DNA of 64,000 nt from Macrococcoides bohemicum (GTDB lineage: Bacteria > Bacillota > Bacilli > Staphylococcales > Staphylococcaceae): assembly GCF_042658685.1 (NCBI RefSeq), contig NZ_JBHSQY010000002.1. One strand, written 5' to 3'. Below are positions 1 through 7,487 of this stretch, piece after piece; the stretch's first letter is position 1; every line of letters begins with the position of its first letter. A model generated the notes under the pieces. It had not been told where the DNA came from, ran no database searches, and saw only the letters and a program-made list of their open reading frames with translations. Both the position numbers and the translations under genes were made by a program.

Positions 1-102
1 GCAGAGAGGTCACACCTGTTCCCATACCGAACACAGAAGTTAAGCTCTCTAGCGCCGATGGTAGTTGGTCTTACGATCCGCGAGAGTAGGACGTTGCCGG
101 GC
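1..102 (+). rRNA. rrf: 5S ribosomal RNA (5' end outside window)
   Basis: This is the 3' portion of a 5S rRNA. It contains the conserved run around CCGAACACAGAAGTTAAGC and ends in the usual GTTGCCGGGC-type 3' stem. About a dozen 5' nucleotides lie before the window. The tRNA genes that follow on the same strand show that this is the distal end of an rRNA operon. Confidence 0.95.
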
Positions 103-116
103 AATTTTTATATTTA

Positions 117-191
117 TCCACAGTAGCTCAGTGGTAGAGCTATCGGCTGTTAACCGATCGGTCGTAGGTTCGAGTCCTACCTGTGGAGCCA
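117..191 (+). tRNA. tRNA-Asn (GTT)
   Basis: Complete cloverleaf with a tccacag/ctgtgga acceptor stem, anticodon GTT in loop CTGTTAA, T-loop GGTTCGAGTCC and an encoded CCA end. First tRNA after the 5S gene. Confidence 0.95.
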
Positions 192-195
192 TTTA

Positions 196-228
196 GGCCC
201 CTTGGTCAAGCGGTTAAGACACCGNCCA
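196..228 (+). pseudogene. truncated tRNA-Glu, broken at an ambiguous base
   Basis: The sequence from 196 matches the 5' half of a tRNA-Glu (acceptor ggcccct, D-arm GGTCAAGCGGTTAAGACACCG). It stops at the undetermined base n at 225, then continues with CCA and directly into the next tRNA. The anticodon, variable and T arms, roughly 43 nt, are missing. The n at the break makes an assembly gap or repeat collapse more likely than a real deletion. Confidence 0.85.
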
Positions 229-231
229 TTT

Positions 232-307
232 GGAGGATTAGCTCAGCTGGGAGAGCATCTGCCTTACAAGCAGAGGGTCGGCGGTTCGAGCCCGTCATCC
301 TCCACCA
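232..307 (+). tRNA. tRNA-Val (TAC)
   Basis: Full cloverleaf with ggaggat/atcctcc acceptor stem, anticodon TAC in CCTTACAAG, T-arm GGTTCGAGCCC and encoded CCA. Confidence 0.95.
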
Positions 308-335
308 TTTTTGGAAACAATCAGCATACATATAC

Positions 336-419
336 GGAGGGGTAGCGAAGTGGCTAAACGCGGCGGACTGTAAATCCGCTCCTTCGGGTTCGGCAGTTCG
401 AATCTGCCCCCCTCCACCA
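336..419 (+). tRNA. tRNA-Tyr (GTA)
   Basis: Long variable arm (class II), anticodon GTA in ACTGTAAATC, ggagggg/cccctcc acceptor stem and encoded CCA. The length of 84 nt is typical for tRNA-Tyr. Confidence 0.95.
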
Positions 420-425
420 TCTTAT

Positions 426-500
426 TGGGCTATAGCCAAGCGGTAAGGCAACGGACTTTGACTCCGTCACTCGTTGGTTCGAATCCAGCTAGCCCAGCCA
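426..500 (+). tRNA. tRNA-Gln (TTG)
   Basis: Acceptor tgggcta/tagccca, anticodon TTG in ACTTTGACTC, T-arm GGTTCGAATCC, encoded CCA. Confidence 0.95.
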
Positions 501-507
501 TTTTTTA

Positions 508-580
508 GAGCCATTAGCTCAGTTGGTAGAGCATTTGACTTTTAATCAAAGGGTCAGAGGTTCGAATCCTCTATGGCTCA
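508..580 (+). tRNA. tRNA-Lys (TTT)
   Basis: Acceptor gagccat/atggctc, anticodon TTT in ACTTTTAATC, T-arm GGTTCGAATCC. The 3' end reads A-TCA rather than CCA, so CCA is probably added after transcription. Last tRNA before the terminator. Confidence 0.94.
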
Positions 581-585
581 TCATT

Positions 586-613
586 AAGCATCCTGATTAG
601 GATGCTTTTTTTG
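586..613 (+). terminator. terminator of the rRNA-tRNA operon
   Basis: An aagcatcc/ggatgctt stem with a six-base loop is followed by seven T residues, directly after tRNA-Lys. Confidence 0.9.
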
Positions 614-693
614 TGGTCTTTTTTCTCATAAATTCATTATTATCAGTGTATAGCTTATCAATATTATACATAAATATCCATTTTATTCATTTA

Positions 694-732
694 TGCATAA
701 AAATATTGTATATTCACTTTATGTTGTATAAA
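694..732 (+). promoter_or_regulatory. possible ARG-box-like and promoter region of rocF
   Basis: TGCATAAAAATATTGTA at 694-710 loosely resembles an ArgR/AhrC box. A weak promoter reading (TTGTAT, 15 bp, TATAAA) ends at 732. The region is so AT-rich that chance matches are likely. Confidence 0.25.
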
Positions 733-782
733 ATTAAAGTAGTCAGATTATTTAAAAATTTATGGGATAAGGGGAATACATA

Positions 783-1685
783 ATGAATAAGACAATCGAG
801 ATTATTGGAGCGCCAAGTGCTTTTGGTCAACGTAAACTAGGGGTGAATATGGGACCAGATGCTATGCGCTATGCTGGATTAATTGAACGGTTAGAAAATA
901 TAGGTCATACAGTTATTGACCAGGGTAATGTGGAATCACCAGCAATTGATATGAAAAAATATAAAGCAGAACAAGGTGGTCTTCGTAATTTAGAAGAGGT
1001 TACAATATTCTGTGAATCACTTTGTGATAAAGTTGATGGGGTAGTACAAAAAGGTAATTATCCTGTTGTCATTGGTGGAGACCATTCAATTGCAATGGGT
1101 ACTATCAGCGGTATTGCTAAGCATTATGAAAATTTAGGTGTAATCTGGTATGATGCGCATGGTGATTTAAATATCGATGAAACTTCACCTTCTGGTAACA
1201 TTCATGGCATGCCACTAAGAGCTTTAATCGGAGATGGTCATGAAGATTTAGTTAATATCGGTGGATACAAAAATAAAGTGAAAATAGAAAATATCGTATT
1301 AATCGGTATGCGTGATCTTGATGAAGGCGAGAAAGCATACATTAAAGAAGTAGGTATTCAAACATATACGATGGCTGATATCGATCGTTTAGGTATTGGT
1401 ACAGTGATTGCGGAAACATTAGCTTATTTAGATAAATGTGATGGCATCCATTTATCATTAGATGTTGATGCTTTAGATCCTGTAGAAACACCAGGAACAG
1501 GAACAACAGTGCCAGGTGGTATTACATATCGTGAAAGTCACTTTGCATTAGAGTTATTAAATGATAGTGAAAAAATTACTTCATTTGAAATCGTAGAAGT
1601 GAATCCTTTAATCGATATTTATAACAAGACAGCAGAGCAAGCTGTTGGTTTAGTAGGGTCTTTCTTTGGTGAAAAATTATTATAA
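783..1685 (+). CDS. rocF: arginase
   Basis: Hydrolyses L-arginine to ornithine and urea in the cytoplasm, feeding arginine catabolism. The 300-residue protein is the normal length and carries the binuclear manganese motifs of the ureohydrolase family: GGDHS (98-102), DAHGD (124-128) and SLDVDALDP (225-233), plus the late glutamate in EIVEVNP. The ATG follows a clear AAGGGG ribosome site. The gene is monocistronic, between the tRNA operon terminator and a bidirectional terminator shared with the convergent regulator. Arginase and agmatinase share these motifs; the length and the HGMP segment favour arginase. Confidence 0.93.
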   Translation: MNKTIEIIGAPSAFGQRKLGVNMGPDAMRYAGLIERLENIGHTVIDQGNVESPAIDMKKYKAEQGGLRNLEEVTIFCESLCDKVDGVVQKGNYPVVIGGDHSIAMGTISGIAKHYENLGVIWYDAHGDLNIDETSPSGNIHGMPLRALIGDGHEDLVNIGGYKNKVKIENIVLIGMRDLDEGEKAYIKEVGIQTYTMADIDRLGIGTVIAETLAYLDKCDGIHLSLDVDALDPVETPGTGTTVPGGITYRESHFALELLNDSEKITSFEIVEVNPLIDIYNKTAEQAVGLVGSFFGEKLL

Positions 1686-1693
1686 ATAAGTAA

Positions 1694-1737
1694 AAAAAAT
1701 ATTCCCTGCCAATTAATTTTGGGCAGGGAATATTTTT
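1694..1737. terminator. bidirectional terminator between rocF and the wHTH gene
   Basis: A stem of about 14 bp (aatattccctgcc/gggcagggaatatt) is flanked by A-run and T-run, so it can serve both convergent genes. The last codons of the minus-strand gene lie inside the stem. Confidence 0.9.
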
Positions 1738-2156
1738 ATTTGGTAATTTGAGTCAGCATTTTTAGATGAAGCTTTTTTCACATACTTTTTAAGGTCTTTT
1801 TTAAATTCAGGAAATTCTTTTTCGTTGATTTGAAGCTTAAATGATAGATTATCTTTCTTGCTATCTTCTTCTGCATATTTCAGTAAATCTAGCTTTGGAA
1901 CAAGTTGTTTTGCAACAGGTGCATAAAATTTCTGAATAATACTATGCTTTTGTTCTGTTTTCACTAATTCTATAATGCCTTGTTTTTCAAGTTCTGCTAA
2001 GTGGTAATGAATTTTTGCACGTGGAATTTCTAATTCATCTGCGAGCTGCTGTCCAGTTTTCGCTTCAACTGCAAGTAATTCTAATAATTTAATACGAAAA
2101 GGGTCACTTACGCACTTTAACTGAGCAAGGTTTTCGATAACTAAAATATCTAACAT
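1713..2156 (-). CDS. ArsR-type winged-helix transcriptional regulator
   Basis: A 147-residue protein whose N-terminal 80 residues form a winged helix of the ArsR type: CVSDPFRIKLLELL, then TGQQLADELEIP and a recognition helix AKIHYHLAELEKQGI. The C-terminal half is lysine-rich and has no recognised domain. No metal-binding CxC is seen, so a metal sensor role is unlikely. It starts at ATG behind AAGGAGAAG and has a good sigma-A promoter. Its target is unknown; the convergent rocF is a neighbour rather than a demonstrated target. Confidence 0.8.
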   Translation of the reverse strand: MLDILVIENLAQLKCVSDPFRIKLLELLAVEAKTGQQLADELEIPRAKIHYHLAELEKQGIIELVKTEQKHSIIQKFYAPVAKQLVPKLDLLKYAEEDSKKDNLSFKLQINEKEFPEFKKDLKKYVKKASSKNADSNYQIKIFPAQN

Positions 2157-2201
2157 TACGCTTCTCCTTAGTATTATTACTTATTTTATTTGGATAATTA
2201 T

Positions 2202-2230
2202 ATTATCGTTGTTAACATCAATTATGTCAA
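2202..2230 (-). promoter_or_regulatory. sigma-A promoter of the wHTH regulator
   Basis: On the minus strand TTGACA (2225-2230) and GATAAT (2202-2207) are separated by 17 bp, about 45 bp upstream of the start codon. An imperfect CGTTG...CAACG dyad overlaps it and could be an autoregulatory operator. Confidence 0.7.
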
Positions 2231-2543
2231 CGAATTACACTAATTGTTTAATTTTAGCATTATACTAAATATCATTATTTTTCATGGATTTTTAGTTTTT
2301 GTTAAAAGATAAATAGACATGTTGGAAATATTAATGATATTTATAATTTCTTGATATTTTTGTGATGCCAGTAAAAAGTGTTGTATATTTATATTATTGT
2401 TATCAAGTGGTTGTAATACTAACTTTTACTTTGATTTTATCATTTAACAATGTCTTAAAATATCTATCTATATAATAAGTTACGTATGGAATGTTAACTT
2501 TATTTCGTTTATGATGATATTATATGAAAAAGAGGTGAATCTC
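2231..2543. other. AT-rich intergenic region
   Basis: I see no gene here. A TATAAT at 2471-2476 may be the -10 of the downstream regulator, but no well-spaced -35 is visible. Confidence 0.5.
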
Positions 2544-3812
2544 GTGGTTGGTCAAAGAATAAAAGAATTACGTAATCAGGCAAATTTAACACAACAGGAA
2601 TTAGCTGATGGTATTATTTCAAGAACATATTTAAGTTTAATAGAAAAGAATTCGGTACATCCTTCTACCAATGTCCTAAAGAAATTGAGTGTGCGTTTAA
2701 ATTGTACATTGGAGGATTTTACAAATACATCTGAAGATCGTAATTTAAGTTTATTAGAGATTAAAAAAGAGATTAAATGGGCTGAGAATCATGTTTTGAT
2801 GAATGATTTCAAAAACCTTGGAGCGTTTATCAATAAGAATTACGAAACGCTTGAGAGCATTACAGAAGCTGAACGTGGAGCTATCAGCTGGGTAACAGCC
2901 AGTTATTATTTTCACCAAAAAGACTATGATAATGCCCGTAAGTATGTAGAGAAGGCGATAGCTATCGTTAAGAAGATGCGTGAAGTTACTATTTATTTAC
3001 GTTCATTAGAGCTATTAGGCAGGATTGAATATGAAGTTGGCAATGTTATGGAGGCAATTAATCAATTAACTAAAGCAAATAATATTACAATCGTTGAGAA
3101 TGTGGTAAATATTACGCGTGTCTCTATCCTTTACCATTTAGGTAAGTATTATTCACGTGTCGGTGAATTTTACGTTGCAATTAAACTGTGTGAAGAAGCA
3201 ATCGATCTAAATATGAAGCTTAATACGTATCATATGGCGTTAAATATCGAGAATACATTAGGCCGTTCTTACCATGCAACGAAAGATTTTGAACAGGCTG
3301 AATATCATTATCGCAGAGCAATTAGTTATGCTGAACTGCGCCCAGTCTCATTTGATCTAATAGGTAGTTTGAGTAATCTCGCGATGCTCTTAATGGAGCT
3401 GAATCGTACAGATGAAGCATATGAAATCATTTTAAAATGTAATAAAATGCTTGATAACTATCGATTTGATCATCCTTATGCAGTTAATATTCGCCTGCAC
3501 TTAGCTGAGGTGATGATTTGCAAAGGTAATTATGAAGATGCAAGAGCGATAATCGCAGAAAATATTAAAAATGATGATACTGGATATGGTGAAGAGTTGA
3601 TGGGTGACCTCGAATATCAACTGGAGAACTATCAAGGTGCATTAACTTACTACAAAATTGCGTTAAATGGTAATGAGCATGTGTACTATTTTGGTAGAAT
3701 TTCGAAAAAGATTGCAGAAATTTATGTGAAACTTGGAGATTTAGAACAATCCAATGAATATTATAAAAAATGCATCAATCTATACGAAGATTCCCTGCCA
3801 TACATGGTATAA
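2544..3812 (+). CDS. XRE-type HTH regulator with TPR repeats
   Basis: The likely start is GTG at 2544, seven bases after AGAGGTGAAT; an in-frame ATG at 2511 has no ribosome site. The 422-residue protein has an N-terminal helix-turn-helix (GQRIKELRNQANLTQQELAD, then SRTYLSLIEK) followed by tetratricopeptide-like helices to the end. This is the RNPP/Rgg-like layout, in which the TPR part often binds a peptide. No small peptide gene is evident next to it. It lies 31 bp upstream of cdaA on the same strand, so it may be cotranscribed with the c-di-AMP operon. The ligand and targets are unknown. Confidence 0.82.
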   Translation: MVGQRIKELRNQANLTQQELADGIISRTYLSLIEKNSVHPSTNVLKKLSVRLNCTLEDFTNTSEDRNLSLLEIKKEIKWAENHVLMNDFKNLGAFINKNYETLESITEAERGAISWVTASYYFHQKDYDNARKYVEKAIAIVKKMREVTIYLRSLELLGRIEYEVGNVMEAINQLTKANNITIVENVVNITRVSILYHLGKYYSRVGEFYVAIKLCEEAIDLNMKLNTYHMALNIENTLGRSYHATKDFEQAEYHYRRAISYAELRPVSFDLIGSLSNLAMLLMELNRTDEAYEIILKCNKMLDNYRFDHPYAVNIRLHLAEVMICKGNYEDARAIIAENIKNDDTGYGEELMGDLEYQLENYQGALTYYKIALNGNEHVYYFGRISKKIAEIYVKLGDLEQSNEYYKKCINLYEDSLPYMV

Positions 3813-3843
3813 TTATTTTTAGCATGAATATGGAGGAGATACA

Positions 3844-4653
3844 ATGCAGCTCTTTAGTGTACTTGATAATTTAAGTACTGTTAAGATCATTACGGGCATC
3901 TTAGACTTGCTGATTGTATGGTATGTTATTTATTTGCTAATCAATGCAATTAAAGGCACGAAAGCCATCCAATTATTAAAAGGTATCTTCTTTATTCTGA
4001 TTGGTAGAACACTGAGTAATCAGCTGGATTTAACAACAACGACGAAAATGTTTGATATGGTTATGGAATGGGGTTTCTTAGCCATCATTGTTATCTTTCA
4101 ACCAGAATTAAGAAGAGCTTTAGAACAGCTCGGACGAGGTAGTTTATTTAAACGCAATGCAGCAAATTTAAAGGTTAACCAGGCAAAGCTTACAGATGCC
4201 ATGGTAAAATCAGTACAGTACATGGCGAAACGTCGTATTGGTGCGTTAATCGTCTTTGAAAAAGAAACGGGTTTACAGGATTATATAGAAACAGGTATAC
4301 CAATCAATGCAGATATATCATCTGAATTATTAATTAATATATTTATTCCTAATACGCCTTTACATGATGGTGCGATGATTGTACAGGGTGATAAGATTGC
4401 TGTTGCAGCAAGTTATCTTCCTTTATCAGATAGTGCTAAGATTCAAAAGAGTTTAGGAACACGTCACCGTGCCGCAGTAGGTATTTCTGAAGTATCAGAT
4501 GCTTTTACTGTAGTTGTTTCTGAAGAGACAGGCGACATTTCAGTGACATATAACGGCAGATTACGAAAAGATGTATCATTAGAAGTGTTTGAGGCCTTGC
4601 TTACGGAACATTGGTTTAGTACACATGTCACGAAGAAAGGTGTTGAAGAATAA
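3844..4653 (+). CDS. cdaA: diadenylate cyclase CdaA/DacA
   Basis: Makes cyclic di-AMP from two ATP at the membrane; c-di-AMP controls potassium and osmolyte balance and wall integrity. The 269-residue protein has three N-terminal membrane segments (about 15-95) and a DAC domain with the catalytic motifs DGA (175-177) and RHR (207-209). The ribosome site is GGAGGAG. Its stop overlaps the start of cdaR (TAATG), and glmM follows, the conserved cdaA-cdaR-glmM order of Firmicutes that links c-di-AMP with peptidoglycan precursor supply. Confidence 0.96.
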   Translation: MQLFSVLDNLSTVKIITGILDLLIVWYVIYLLINAIKGTKAIQLLKGIFFILIGRTLSNQLDLTTTTKMFDMVMEWGFLAIIVIFQPELRRALEQLGRGSLFKRNAANLKVNQAKLTDAMVKSVQYMAKRRIGALIVFEKETGLQDYIETGIPINADISSELLINIFIPNTPLHDGAMIVQGDKIAVAASYLPLSDSAKIQKSLGTRHRAAVGISEVSDAFTVVVSEETGDISVTYNGRLRKDVSLEVFEALLTEHWFSTHVTKKGVEE

Positions 4654-5588
4654 TGCTTGAGAATAAATGGGGACTGAGATTTATTGCATTTGTGCTTGCT
4701 TTGTTTTTATTTTTATCAGTCAACGATGTCTTCGCACTTTTTGGTGATAATCAATTCAATCAGAAGGATCAGACGGTCATTGAAGATGTTCCGGTTAAAA
4801 TTGTGTATGATGATAAAAACTTATATTTAACCGGTGCGCCGAAGACAGTAAATGTTCGAGTGAGCGGTCCACAGTCTATCGTAAAGAAGACGGAGAGTAT
4901 GATGGACTTTACGGTGACGCTCGACTTGTCCAGTTCTAAAGTTGGAGAATATAAAAAGAAGTTTAAAGTAAAAGGAATTTCTGATAAATTAAATTATGAA
5001 GTAATTCCGAAATTTGCAAATATCACTTTATCTGAAAAGATTAAAGATACAAGACAAGTAGAAGCAGAAGTGAGCAATTCTCGTATTGCGACGGGTTATG
5101 AATTAACAGGTAAAGAAGTTGATCCATCACAAGTTACCATTACTGGTGGAGAAGATGAGATTAATAAGATTGCATATGTGAAAGCAACATTGCAGGATAA
5201 TACGAAACTATCTAAGACAACAAGTGAAGAAGCAGAAGTTAATGTATTTGATTCTAATCTTAATAAACTTGATGTATCCGTAAAACCTGCTAAAGTAAAA
5301 GTTAACATCAAGATTGCACCGACTTCAAAGACGGTAGCGATTAGTGTAAAGAAATCAGGAAAGTTACCTTCAAATCTAAAACTAAACAGTCTGGAACTAT
5401 CTGAATCTGAAGTAGAACTATTTGGAAAGCGTTCGGTGTTAGATGGTATCGGTAGTTTAGCGATAGAAGTTGATTTATCGAAAGTAACAAAAGATACAGT
5501 CGTTAAGGAAAATATTCCTTTACCGAAAGACGTATCAAGTGCCAATCCAAAGCAAGTAGAAATTATGATAGATGTATCTAAAAAATAA
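4653..5588 (+). CDS. cdaR: CdaA regulatory protein CdaR (YbbR-domain)
   Basis: Extracytoplasmic regulator of CdaA. The 311-residue protein has one N-terminal membrane anchor (about 8-28) and then repeated YbbR-type beta domains, with recurring phrases such as PVKIVYDDKNLYLTGAPKTV and later VSVKPAKVKVNI. The start codon overlaps the cdaA stop, which implies translational coupling. Membrane topology places the YbbR repeats outside the cell. Confidence 0.93.
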   Translation: MLENKWGLRFIAFVLALFLFLSVNDVFALFGDNQFNQKDQTVIEDVPVKIVYDDKNLYLTGAPKTVNVRVSGPQSIVKKTESMMDFTVTLDLSSSKVGEYKKKFKVKGISDKLNYEVIPKFANITLSEKIKDTRQVEAEVSNSRIATGYELTGKEVDPSQVTITGGEDEINKIAYVKATLQDNTKLSKTTSEEAEVNVFDSNLNKLDVSVKPAKVKVNIKIAPTSKTVAISVKKSGKLPSNLKLNSLELSESEVELFGKRSVLDGIGSLAIEVDLSKVTKDTVVKENIPLPKDVSSANPKQVEIMIDVSKK

Positions 5589-5614
5589 CGATATGAATAA
5601 AAGGAGTTTAAAAA

Positions 5615-6961
5615 ATGGGTAAATATTTTGGGACAGACGGTGTAAGAGGTGTAGCTAATAGTGAGTTAACACCAGAATTAGCTTTTGAATTAGGCCGATA
5701 TGGTGGTTATGTATTAGCACACGGCGGAACGGCTAAACCAACAGTAGTTGTAGGTCGTGACACACGTGTTTCTGGTATTATGTTAGAGTCAGCACTTGTA
5801 GCAGGATTATTATCTACAGGTGCAGAAGTAATGCGCTTAGGTGTTATTTCTACCCCAGGTGTTGCTTATTTAACAAGAGAATTAAATGCACAAGCCGGCG
5901 TTATGATTTCTGCAAGTCATAATCCAGTACAAGATAATGGCATTAAATTCTTCGGTTCAGATGGTTATAAATTAAGTGATGCACAAGAAGCGAAAATCGA
6001 AGCATTATTAGATGCGAAAGAAGACACTTTACCACGTCCAACAGGCGTTGACTTGGGCCATACTTCAGATTACTTTGAAGGTGGACAAAAGTATTTAAGC
6101 TTTATTAAATCAACGATCGATGGTGATTTAGAAGGATTAAAGATCGCATTAGATGGTGCACATGGTTCAACATATTCATTAGCGCCTTATTTATTCGGTG
6201 ACTTAGAAGCTGATACAGTAACAATCGGCTGTAATCCAGATGGCAACAACATCAATGACGGTGTAGGTTCAACGCATCCTGAAGGATTAGCAGAATTAGT
6301 AGTGGACTCTGGTAGTGACTTTGGTTTAGCATTTGATGGTGATGGAGACCGTATTATCGCAGTAGACGAAAAAGGACAAATTGTTGATGGCGACCAAATT
6401 ATGTTTATTTTAGCGCAAAGTATGCATAATGAAGGCACTTTAAAAGACAACATGGTTGTTTCAACTGTAATGAGTAACTTAGGATTCTATAAAGCATTAG
6501 ATGCATTTGATATTAAATCAAATAAAACTAAAGTAGGAGACCGTTACGTTGTTGAAGAGATGAGAAACGGTAAGTACAACTTAGGTGGAGAGCAGTCAGG
6601 ACATATTGTAATGATGGATTACAATACAACTGGTGACGGATTATTAACAGGTGTTCATTTAGCGAGCATCATTAAGAAATCTGGTAAGACACTAAGTGAG
6701 TTAGCAGGACAAATGAAGAAATATCCACAACGTTTAGTGAACATCCGCGTTTCAGATAAACATGCTGTTGAAGAGCACTCAGCAGTCGCTGAATCAATTG
6801 TAAAAGTTGAAGTGGAAATGAACGGTGAAGGACGCGTATTAGTACGTCCATCTGGAACTGAACCATTAGTACGTGTAATGGTTGAAGCGAAAACTGATGA
6901 AGATGCTGAACGTTTTGTAAACAGTATCGCTGATGTTGTACGTGAACATATGGGGATTTAA
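5615..6961 (+). CDS. glmM: phosphoglucosamine mutase
   Basis: Converts glucosamine-6-phosphate to glucosamine-1-phosphate on the route to UDP-GlcNAc. At 448 residues it has the family length. The phosphorylated active serine is Ser101 in ISASHNP, the metal loop is DGDGDR (about 241-246), and the C-terminal phosphate-binding RPSGTEP loop is present. It begins at ATG after AAGGAG, 26 bp from cdaR, and ends the operon at a terminator. GlmS, the preceding enzyme of the pathway, is encoded 0.5 kb downstream under separate control. Confidence 0.97.
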   Translation: MGKYFGTDGVRGVANSELTPELAFELGRYGGYVLAHGGTAKPTVVVGRDTRVSGIMLESALVAGLLSTGAEVMRLGVISTPGVAYLTRELNAQAGVMISASHNPVQDNGIKFFGSDGYKLSDAQEAKIEALLDAKEDTLPRPTGVDLGHTSDYFEGGQKYLSFIKSTIDGDLEGLKIALDGAHGSTYSLAPYLFGDLEADTVTIGCNPDGNNINDGVGSTHPEGLAELVVDSGSDFGLAFDGDGDRIIAVDEKGQIVDGDQIMFILAQSMHNEGTLKDNMVVSTVMSNLGFYKALDAFDIKSNKTKVGDRYVVEEMRNGKYNLGGEQSGHIVMMDYNTTGDGLLTGVHLASIIKKSGKTLSELAGQMKKYPQRLVNIRVSDKHAVEEHSAVAESIVKVEVEMNGEGRVLVRPSGTEPLVRVMVEAKTDEDAERFVNSIADVVREHMGI

Positions 6962-6977
6962 TAATATTATATAAGAG

Positions 6978-7005
6978 GACCAAATCTTCTGATTTGGTCT
7001 TTTTT
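6978..7005 (+). terminator. terminator after glmM
   Basis: Nine-bp stem gaccaaatc/gatttggtc with a TTCT loop and a T-run. Confidence 0.88.
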
Positions 7006-7208
7006 ATGGTTCTTAAATCTAAAAGATAATTATTTAATCTTTGTGAACTATAATAATTTCGAAATAATCTTCCAAATAATGACATTAAAAAAATAATTTA
7101 ACTCATATTTATAGTGTAATAATATAAAATCTGAAGCTTGTATTGTTTTGATATATAAGACAAGTTGTATTAATAGTTCTATTTCCGAAAGATATAATCT
7201 TCTGATAC

Positions 7209-7238
7209 TTGTCTAATTTATATAAAATATAGTACAAT
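7209..7238 (+). promoter_or_regulatory. probable glmS promoter
   Basis: TTGTCT (7209-7214) and TACAAT (7233-7238) are separated by 18 bp. Transcription would begin near 7245, about 40 nt before the ribozyme cleavage site. Confidence 0.55.
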
Positions 7239-7278
7239 TACAGAAGTTTGATTGAAAGTGAGGGTAGATAAAAACTGA

Positions 7279-7430
7279 ATATACAGCGCCAGAACAGGAA
7301 ACTGTTGACGAGGAAGATGGTTATCGAAAATTCGGCGGATGCCATCACGGATAGTAGCTATTCGATAGTTGATGTAACAAACCACTTGGGCAACTGAGTG
7401 AACAAAAGACATCAGCATAGCACAAATAAA
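7279..7430 (+). ncRNA. glmS ribozyme: glmS glucosamine-6-phosphate riboswitch ribozyme
   Basis: The leader carries the conserved glmS ribozyme core: AGCGCCAGAAC at the cleavage site (predicted cut between 7285 and 7286), then GTTGACGAGGA, TTATCGA and ATTCGGCGGATG, followed by the P3/P4 region to about 7425. Self-cleavage on binding glucosamine-6-phosphate exposes the mRNA to decay and lowers GlmS. It lies 60 nt before the glmS start. The limits are approximate. Confidence 0.92.
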
Positions 7431-7487
7431 CAATCTATTTAAATTAACTTATTTTAAATGCGCCAATGCGCTCAGGAGGAACTTATT

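Noticed and set aside
183..446. Open frame across the tRNA cluster
   Set aside because: It runs through four tRNA genes and has no ribosome site; it is a by-product of the RNA genes.
5096..5545. Long antisense frame within cdaR
   Set aside because: Serine-rich shadow of a well-supported gene, no start signals.
7218..7433. Minus-strand open frame between glmM and glmS
   Set aside because: It lies antisense to the glmS ribozyme, whose conserved core explains the sequence.
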